Assembly (NCBI GenBank): GCA_038198445.1
Contig: JBBPZZ010000008.1
Coordinates: 1-11,756, forward strand
Source of the DNA: JACDDK01 sp038198445
Lineage (GTDB): Bacteria > Actinomycetota > Rubrobacteria > Rubrobacterales > Rubrobacteraceae
Direction: 5' to 3'
Length of the DNA: 11,756 bases
In this document: positions 6,820 to 11,756 of the stretch, piece by piece
How positions within the stretch are numbered: the first letter of the stretch is position 1
How the letters are laid out: every line of letters begins with the position of its first letter
Position numbers and translations under genes: made by a program
Notes under the pieces: generated by a model
Seen by the model: the letters and a program-made list of their open reading frames with translations, nothing else
The model's database searches: none
Told to the model about the DNA's origin: nothing

Positions 6820-9800
6820 CTAGGCTCCCCAGACATTGGTTTTGTACCGCTCGCGCTCTCCAGGGTCCGGGATAGCCCGCGTGCCGTTGCCGAAACGGCC
6901 GTAGAAGACGGTCTTCTTGACGTGCTGTCCGTTCCTGTCCACCTCTGTCACCTCCGCCTCGACCGGAAAGGATGATGGCTTTACGTGTACCCGGCAGAGG
7001 TCCCGACCTCCAACCTCCAGGATCTCCCCTCCCACGTTCACCGCCGCAGCGAGCCCGACGGCGTTGATCACGGCCTGCCTCAAATGCAATAGGAACACAT
7101 CTCGATCATCCTTGCCCTCTTTGCGAAGCGTGGCGTAGTCGGATTCGAGGCCGAAGACCGTTCCATCATCGGCCACCCCGATGAGCAACGTCCCTCCTTC
7201 CCGACTGTTTAGGAAAGCAGCGATGGTTTTGAGGCTGGCCGTCTGGAGTGGTTTGAACAGCTCACCGGTCTCGGCGTGGGTACGGAACGTGGACTTGTAT
7301 TCGAGGTGCTCGCCTTCTTTCGGCGGCGGGCCGAGCAGCTCACCGATGGGACAGTGCTCTTGCCAGGCGACCTTCGCCCGACCGTACACGAGCGGCAGGT
7401 AGACCCGCCGGACCTGCTCGGCCACGTCTTCGTCCCCGAGTAGCTTGTAGGAGAAGTCCTCGGCGCTGGTGAGGCGGTCCACGACGGCTCTCTGGAAGTG
7501 CTGGGGGAACTGCACCCCGAAGTTGCCCAGTGTGTTGGCGGCGGCCTGGCGCTGCACGATCTCGTCGTCTGCCAGCTCCTGGGCGATGCTGTCAAGGTGG
7601 AGCCGGTCGGCCTCGGTGAGCTTGAGGCCGAAACGCTCGTTTAGCTTTGAGATGATCCGAGAGAGTGGCGAGGATTCGGGCTCCTGTTGCGGTCCCGTAC
7701 CGTCACCGTAGATCGCGGTGACGACCCCCTGCTCCGACTCCAAAGCCACGGACCCCTCGAAAGTCTGCTCGAAATGCAGGTGCGTCAGCTCGACCTCGGA
7801 GCCGAGATCCAGGCTCGCCCCAACGTCGCGCCGCACGAACGCCGATAACGCCCGGCAGAACCGATAATCGCGCTCCAACCCAACGTCCGCGAACCTGACG
7901 ACCTGCGAGAGAAACGAATAGGTCCGCACGAACCGATCCAGCACGTCCCGGAAAGCATCCTGCTCGTCTTCTTCGAGAGCCTGGAAGCGGTCGATGGCCG
8001 GGTCGAGCGCCGCGTGGATTCGGGCGTGGGTCGAAGCTCCATCCGTAGTAACGAGCAGCGCGGCGACCTTTTCTATCTCCTCGGGGCGGAGCACGCCGTA
8101 CTCGTCGAGGGCGCGGCGGGTGTCGTGGAGCAGGTTCGGGTCGGTGGGCGGTGCGACCGTCTCGCCGTAGTAGGGCTCGAACTCGGCCCGGATGGCCTCG
8201 GCGTCGTTGCGGAAGTCGAGGACGAACGTGCCGTCCTTGCCCTCGGCGCGGCGGTTGAGGCGCGAGAGCGTCTGCACGGCGGCGAGCCCCGTGAGCACCT
8301 TGTCCACATACATCGCATACAGGAGCGGCTGGTCGAAGCCGGTCTGGTACTTGTCCGCGACTACGAGGAAGCGCCACTCGTCCTCCTCGAACTCGCGCGG
8401 GGTCTGGCCTTCGGGGAAGCCGTTCATCCGCGGCTCGGTATAGAAGACGCCGTCGTCCTCGACCGTGCCGGAGAACGCGACGAGGATGCCCATGCTGTCG
8501 TAGCCGTGCTCGTCGGCGTACCGGCGCAGGGCGAGCGTCATGCGGACGGCGTGCTTGCGCGAGGAGGTGACGACCATCGCCTTGGCCTTGCCCCCGATCT
8601 TGCGGGCAACGTGCTCTCGAAAATGCTCGACGATGATCCCGGCCTTCTGGGAGAGGTTGTAGTCGTGGAGGGTTATGAAGCGGGCGATGGCCGCACCGGC
8701 CTTACCGGGGTCGTAGTCCGGGTCTTCCTCCACGGCTTTCTCGATCTTCCAGTAAGTCGCGTACGTGAGGTAGCTGGCTAACACGTCGTGGATAAAGCCC
8801 TCTTCTATTGCCTGGCGCATGGAGTAGAGGTGGAACGGGACGTTGTGGTCCACCTCCTCGTCGTAGTTCCCGAACATCTCCAGGGTGCGGCCCTTGGGCG
8901 TGGCGGTGAACGCGAAGAAGCTGATGTTCTCCTGCTGGCCGCGGGCCTCGACCTCGCGGGTAAGCGCCTCCTCCGCCGGGTCCGCGACGGTTTCGCCGGT
9001 CTCGTAGTCTTCCGGCCCTTCGGCGGCGAGGTCTCCAACTCCTACCGGGCCGGAACCGAGGACTTTTCGCAGGTCTTTGGCCGTCTCGCCGGTCTGGGAG
9101 GAGTGGGCCTCGTCCACGAGTATGGCGTAGGAGCGGGAGGAGAGGTCCGAGACTTTGTCCAGGATGAACGGAAACTTCTGGAGCGTGGTGATGATGATGC
9201 GGGCGGATTCTCCGGCGAGGGTCTCGGCGAGTTGGGTGGAGGACTCGTCTATCTTCTGGACGACGCCGTGGGCGTGCTCGAACTGGTAGATGGTGTCCTG
9301 TAGCTGTTTGTCCAGCACGACCCGGTCGGTTATGACGACGACTTTGTCGAAGACCTTCGCGTTCTCCGCGTTGTGGAGGCTTGAGAGGCGGTGGGCGAGC
9401 CAGGCGATGGTATTGGACTTGCCCGAGCCCGCGGAGTGCTGGACGAGGTGGTGCTCACCCGCTCCGTGGCGGCGGGCGTGGCCGGAGATCGAGAGTACCG
9501 CGTCCCACTGATGGTAGCGGGGGAAGATCACGGCCCCGGCGGACTTCGCTCCCTTGCCCGGCTTCTCGACGTGAACGAACCGCCCCAGAAGATCCAGCCA
9601 GGCATCCCGCTCCCACACCCGCTCCCACAGATACGCCGTGCGATGCCCCTGCGGGTTTGGCGGATTGCCCTTGCCGAGCCCATGCCCCCGGTTGAACGGC
9701 AGGAAGCGCGTCGAGCCGTCCGCGAGCCGGGTGGTCATGGCGGCCTGCTCGGTATCCACCGCGAAGTGTACGACCGCCCGGCGACCGAGGGTGACGTTCT

Positions 9801-10341
9801 TCGGGTCGCGGTCCTTACGGTACTGCGCCTTCGCCTTCTCGACATCCTGCCCGGTGAGCGCGTTCTTCAACTCCGCCGTGGCTACGGGGAGGCCGTTGAC
9901 GAAGAGCGCGAGGTCGAGGGTCTTGTTGGACTCTGTCTCGTAGGGCAGTTGCCGGGTTACGGTGAGCCGGTTGGCCTCGTAGCGTCCGACGAGCTGCGGC
10001 GTCAGGCCGTGCGCGGGCTTGAAGAAAGCGAGCCGCAGCGTAACGCCGAGGTCAACGACCCCGTGCCGCAACACGTCCACCGTCCCACGGCTGTCCAGCT
10101 CCTTCACGAGCCGGTTTGCGAACTGTTCCCGCGCCTTCGCTTCCCCGCCGTGCAGTTTCGCGAGCCGGTCCCACGCTTGGGGCTGAGTCTCTTCGATAAA
10201 CGCAAAGAGCTCCGTGAGATCCAGGCCGCGCGCCGCGTCGAAGTCCCCGGAGGCGTTGCCGGTCTTTACCTCGCGGTATCCGCCGCGCCGCAGGAGCGAG
10301 TCCGCGATGTGATCTTCGAACGCCCGCTCGTCAGGCTTCAT
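6820..10341 (-). CDS. hsdR: Type I restriction enzyme HsdR subunit with C-terminal AlbA_2/Schlafen-like domain
   Basis: This 1173-residue motor and nuclease subunit is of the type I restriction kind. The N-terminal HSDR_N domain carries the PD-ExK nuclease as D143, E157 and K159 (VATAELKN). The superfamily 2 translocase follows: Walker A HSAGSGKSN (302-310), DEAH (410-413), FTATPK (478-483), VADKYQTGFDQP (661-672) and QTLSRLNRR (690-698), then the helical HsdR C-terminal region to about 1000. After that comes a domain that ordinary HsdR proteins lack, about 1005-1165. It holds KEGEHLEYKS, AAFLNSREGGTLLIGVADDG and FYGRFGNGT, which are AlbA_2/Schlafen DNA/RNA-binding hallmarks. All motifs are intact. 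A type I enzyme needs HsdM and HsdS to cut, and neither is here. The gene begins 15 bases after a PIN toxin and is probably co-transcribed with it. Its ribosome-binding site is weak, hinting at coupling. Confidence 0.9.
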   Translation of the reverse strand: MKPDERAFEDHIADSLLRRGGYREVKTGNASGDFDAARGLDLTELFAFIEETQPQAWDRLAKLHGGEAKAREQFANRLVKELDSRGTVDVLRHGVVDLGVTLRLAFFKPAHGLTPQLVGRYEANRLTVTRQLPYETESNKTLDLALFVNGLPVATAELKNALTGQDVEKAKAQYRKDRDPKNVTLGRRAVVHFAVDTEQAAMTTRLADGSTRFLPFNRGHGLGKGNPPNPQGHRTAYLWERVWERDAWLDLLGRFVHVEKPGKGAKSAGAVIFPRYHQWDAVLSISGHARRHGAGEHHLVQHSAGSGKSNTIAWLAHRLSSLHNAENAKVFDKVVVITDRVVLDKQLQDTIYQFEHAHGVVQKIDESSTQLAETLAGESARIIITTLQKFPFILDKVSDLSSRSYAILVDEAHSSQTGETAKDLRKVLGSGPVGVGDLAAEGPEDYETGETVADPAEEALTREVEARGQQENISFFAFTATPKGRTLEMFGNYDEEVDHNVPFHLYSMRQAIEEGFIHDVLASYLTYATYWKIEKAVEEDPDYDPGKAGAAIARFITLHDYNLSQKAGIIVEHFREHVARKIGGKAKAMVVTSSRKHAVRMTLALRRYADEHGYDSMGILVAFSGTVEDDGVFYTEPRMNGFPEGQTPREFEEDEWRFLVVADKYQTGFDQPLLYAMYVDKVLTGLAAVQTLSRLNRRAEGKDGTFVLDFRNDAEAIRAEFEPYYGETVAPPTDPNLLHDTRRALDEYGVLRPEEIEKVAALLVTTDGASTHARIHAALDPAIDRFQALEEDEQDAFRDVLDRFVRTYSFLSQVVRFADVGLERDYRFCRALSAFVRRDVGASLDLGSEVELTHLHFEQTFEGSVALESEQGVVTAIYGDGTGPQQEPESSPLSRIISKLNERFGLKLTEADRLHLDSIAQELADDEIVQRQAAANTLGNFGVQFPQHFQRAVVDRLTSAEDFSYKLLGDEDVAEQVRRVYLPLVYGRAKVAWQEHCPIGELLGPPPKEGEHLEYKSTFRTHAETGELFKPLQTASLKTIAAFLNSREGGTLLIGVADDGTVFGLESDYATLRKEGKDDRDVFLLHLRQAVINAVGLAAAVNVGGEILEVGGRDLCRVHVKPSSFPVEAEVTEVDRNGQHVKKTVFYGRFGNGTRAIPDPGERERYKTNVWGA

Positions 10342-10356
10342 CTACGACACCGACAT

Positions 10357-10809
10357 CTATTCATCCTGTTCGTTCCTCCGCCTCTCTCCGTATACGGGCA
10401 GTTCGGCGCTCCTGGCAGCCTCGTTGAGGCGATCATCGAAAGCTAGAAAGCGCACGACATCGAACCTCTCCGAAAGTTGGACGGCGCTCGCCAGATGTAC
10501 GGCGTCGTAGCCCCTCAGAGAGTAGCGTTCGGCCAGATCACCGGCCTGGCGGGAGAGCTTATCCGACACGTCTAATCGGGCATAGGTTCGCCAGTCTTCG
10601 TCCAGTTCCGCGACCGTCCGTCTCAGCTCGCCCGCGGTAAAAAGTTCTTCTCGCTGCTTTCGGGCAAGCCCGGCGCGGGCCTCCGCGTAAGCGACGGTCG
10701 AGACCGCGATAGACTCGGACTCCTCGACTCCCTGGCGGACCAACTCACCGCCCACCTCCTCATCGACGTAGAGCTTCACCAACGCGCTAGTGTCGAGGTA
10801 CAGGATCAA
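10357..10809 (-). CDS. vapC: VapC-type PIN-domain toxin (ribonuclease)
   Basis: This 150-residue PIN-domain protein probably acts as the toxin of a VapBC pair, a Mg-dependent RNase that cuts tRNA, rRNA or mRNA when not bound by antitoxin. The acidic site is complete: D6 in LYLDTSALVKLY, E43 in VAYAEARAG, D102 in GYDAVHLASA, and D125/D126 in LAFDDRLN. The TTG start at 10809 lies four bases after the stop of the antitoxin gene and gives the canonical MILYLDTSALV N-terminus. No strong ribosome-binding site precedes it, as expected for a toxin translated by coupling to its antitoxin. The last residues are charged (ERRRNEQDE). The hsdR-like gene starts 15 bases after its stop. The PIN call is firm; the target RNA is unknown. 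Confidence 0.9.
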   Translation of the reverse strand: MILYLDTSALVKLYVDEEVGGELVRQGVEESESIAVSTVAYAEARAGLARKQREELFTAGELRRTVAELDEDWRTYARLDVSDKLSRQAGDLAERYSLRGYDAVHLASAVQLSERFDVVRFLAFDDRLNEAARSAELPVYGERRRNEQDE

Positions 10810-10813
10810 ACGC

Positions 10814-11083
10814 CTAGCGGCGGTCCTCGATTACGGCCTCCGATACCGGATTGCCCCCGCCCCTGGGCCGCACCGGATTTCGGCTTCCTCGGGGTTTTGT
10901 TCCCGCCGCCGGAAGTTCCAGGTCTCCGTAGGTCTCGCCATTCCCAGAGCCCTCCGCTTCCAGTTCGTGCAAGACCGCCCGCTGCACCCACTCCCGCAAG
11001 CTCTCATCCCTGGCCGTGGCGGACATCTTGATCCGACGCCGCAACTCCGGCTCCACCTCCAATGTCAACTTCACTTTCGCCAC
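10814..11083 (-). CDS. vapB: VapB-type ribbon-helix-helix antitoxin
   Basis: This 89-residue protein looks like a small DNA-binding antitoxin. The first 45 residues, MAKVKLTLEVEPELRRRIKM and the following SATARDESLREWVQRAVLHELE, have the strand-helix-helix pattern and spacing of ribbon-helix-helix (CopG/Arc-like) repressors. The remaining half is rich in Gly, Pro and Arg and looks disordered, as expected for the toxin-wrapping tail. It ends four bases before the PIN toxin start. The GTG start is supported by a strong GGAGG six bases ahead. An inverted repeat just upstream could be the autoregulatory operator. No database family was checked; context and N-terminal pattern carry the call. Confidence 0.8.
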   Translation of the reverse strand: MAKVKLTLEVEPELRRRIKMSATARDESLREWVQRAVLHELEAEGSGNGETYGDLELPAAGTKPRGSRNPVRPRGGGNPVSEAVIEDRR

Positions 11084-11101
11084 TCCGCACCTCCGGCAAT
11101 G

Positions 11102-11126
11102 CGTAAATACTCGCTTACGTATTCTA
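11102..11126 (-). promoter_or_regulatory. Candidate vapBC-hsdR promoter and operator
   Basis: On the minus strand a TAGAAT (11121-11126) could be a -10 element. Immediately downstream is a perfect inverted repeat, CGTAA-N8-TTACG (11102-11119), which would overlap the transcription start and ends 18 bases before the antitoxin GTG. That is where an autorepressing ribbon-helix-helix antitoxin would be expected to bind. No good -35 hexamer is visible. The rest of the 141-base gap (11084-11224) shows nothing else I can name, and no clear terminator follows the upstream toxin gene. Confidence 0.35.
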
Positions 11127-11224
11127 TCAAAGCGCTGGAACCTCCGACTGCCCCGTAACGGCGGCGGTGATGAGCGCCTGACGGTGTTCGGTGAGGAGTT
11201 CGATTAGAAACCGTAGCTGAGTCG

Positions 11225-11659
11225 TTATTGATCGGGGAGCGGAAGGACCGAGAAGCCTTCCAGGGCAGCGGCGGTACGGAGTCTGTTATCGAGGCAAACG
11301 AATTGCTTGTTCTCCGGGTTCCATGCACACCATTGGAAGGCCGCGGCCAGTTGTAGCGCGTCTGCTGTTTTCAAGCGATGCAATCCGAGGAAATGCTCCG
11401 CCAACATCTTCATATCCGAAGAGGGCTGCACTTCGGTCCACTTGTCGAGAAGTGCCGCCAACCTGTCTACTGACTGATCGAAGAGCCACAGATCGAAGGT
11501 CCCATCCGTCAGCCTGCGAGTGAGGGACGAGGCACACTCGATCTCCGTAGCCCACCAGACCGCCATGCCTTCGTCCTCGCGGAGTAGCGTCAGGATCTCC
11601 TCCGTCTTCGGCTCCCTTACGAGAGCCGGAACCACTGCGGAGGCGTCCCAGAAGCGCAA
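11225..11659 (-). CDS. vapC: VapC-type PIN-domain toxin (second module)
   Basis: This 144-residue PIN-domain protein has acidic residues at the expected places: D5 in RFWDASAVVPAL, E41 in ATEIECASS, D100 in LKTADALQLAAA, and D124 in FVCLDNRL. It is a probable Mg-dependent RNase toxin. It differs clearly from the neighbouring toxin at 10357-10809 (WDASAVV against LDTSALV, a tryptophan-rich middle), so the two are not a recent duplication. The TTG start at 11659 gives the family N-terminus and lies four bases after the stop of an antitoxin reading frame that enters from the right edge. No strong ribosome-binding site is seen, in keeping with translational coupling. Target unknown. Confidence 0.9.
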   Translation of the reverse strand: MRFWDASAVVPALVREPKTEEILTLLREDEGMAVWWATEIECASSLTRRLTDGTFDLWLFDQSVDRLAALLDKWTEVQPSSDMKMLAEHFLGLHRLKTADALQLAAAFQWCAWNPENKQFVCLDNRLRTAAALEGFSVLPLPDQ

Positions 11660-11663
11660 AAGG

Positions 11664-11756
11664 TTAAGGCTGGCTCTCGCGCTCTTCGATCAGAGCCGCC
11701 CTGACGGATGCCGCCGGGTCGTCGGGCATCGGCATGTCCCAGAAATCTTCGGGAAG
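11664..11756 (-). CDS. vapB: VapB-type antitoxin, C-terminal fragment
   Basis: The last 30 codons of a gene enter from the right edge and end in TAA four bases before the PIN toxin start. The translation contains LPEDFWDMPMPDDPAASV and then RAALIEERESQP. A PEDFW-x-MP-x-P-DDP segment followed by an ALIEERE helix resembles the toxin-binding tails often seen in VapB antitoxins paired with PIN toxins. Position, spacing and frame openness to the edge support it. The DNA-binding N-terminus is outside the window, so the antitoxin class (AbrB, ribbon-helix-helix or other) cannot be given. Confidence 0.75.
   Translation of the reverse strand, partial: LPEDFWDMPMPDDPAASVRAALIEERESQP

Noticed and set aside
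8014..8781. 255-codon open frame on the plus strand
   Set aside because: Antisense to the helicase part of hsdR. The translation is low-complexity Val/Glu/Gly/Leu typical of shadow frames in GC-rich DNA.
9391..10446. 351-codon open frame on the plus strand
   Set aside because: It lies opposite the hsdR gene, whose minus-strand translation carries complete, ordered nuclease and helicase motifs. The plus-strand product shows no recognisable domain and reflects the GC bias of the coding strand.
11071..11328. 85-codon minus-strand frame bridging the gap between the two toxin-antitoxin modules
   Set aside because: It overlaps the end of one toxin and the start of the next antitoxin in other frames, and its Ser/Arg-rich product has no family pattern. 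I treat 11084-11224 as noncoding.
1..11756. CRISPR array, tRNA/rRNA genes, insertion sequences or attachment sites
   Set aside because: I looked for regularly spaced repeats, cloverleaf or rRNA-like stretches, transposase-like frames and long terminal repeats and saw none. Nearly the whole window is occupied by protein-coding genes.

Overview
The window is a GC-rich bacterial segment of roughly 60% GC. Every convincing gene lies on the minus strand, so transcription runs from high to low coordinates. Several starts are TTG or GTG, many genes overlap by 1-4 bases, and the protein families look actinobacterial. A Rubrobacter-like actinobacterium is my best guess, but it is inference from family content and gene style; there is no rRNA or other marker here.

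Right end (about 10357-11756), a toxin-antitoxin block. Two VapBC-type modules sit in tandem. First in transcription order is the C-terminus of an antitoxin cut by the window edge, then its PIN toxin. After about 140 noncoding bases with a candidate promoter/operator come a ribbon-helix-helix antitoxin and a second PIN toxin. Only 15 bases after the second toxin a 1173-residue gene begins (6820-10341). It is a type I restriction HsdR subunit (PD-ExK nuclease plus superfamily 2 helicase/translocase) that carries an extra AlbA_2/Schlafen-like domain at its C-terminus. No hsdM or hsdS lies in the window. This vapBC-hsdR-AlbA unit is the best candidate here for an unusual defence arrangement.

Middle and left (1-6712), a lipid/acyl-CoA metabolism block. 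In transcription order it holds a ComB-family phosphatase, an APH-fold kinase of the ACAD10/LvaA type, a 3-hydroxyacyl-CoA dehydrogenase, a FabG-type reductase, a two-gene MaoC hot-dog dehydratase (N-type plus catalytic subunit), a PaaI-like thioesterase, a long-chain acyl-CoA ligase, and the start of another SDR. Together they could activate an acid, hydrate/dehydrate and oxidise/reduce its 3-hydroxyacyl-CoA, possibly phosphorylate a hydroxyacyl intermediate, and release or recycle the CoA ester. Spacing suggests comB-kinase-dehydrogenase as one transcript and fabG-maoC-maoC-thioesterase as another or a continuation.

The acyl-CoA ligase is frameshifted as written. Its ideal ribosome-binding site and conserved N-terminus begin at 1782, but a run of six A (1690-1695) puts the rest of the protein one base out of frame. 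This is either a homopolymer error, a real mutation, or a slippage site.
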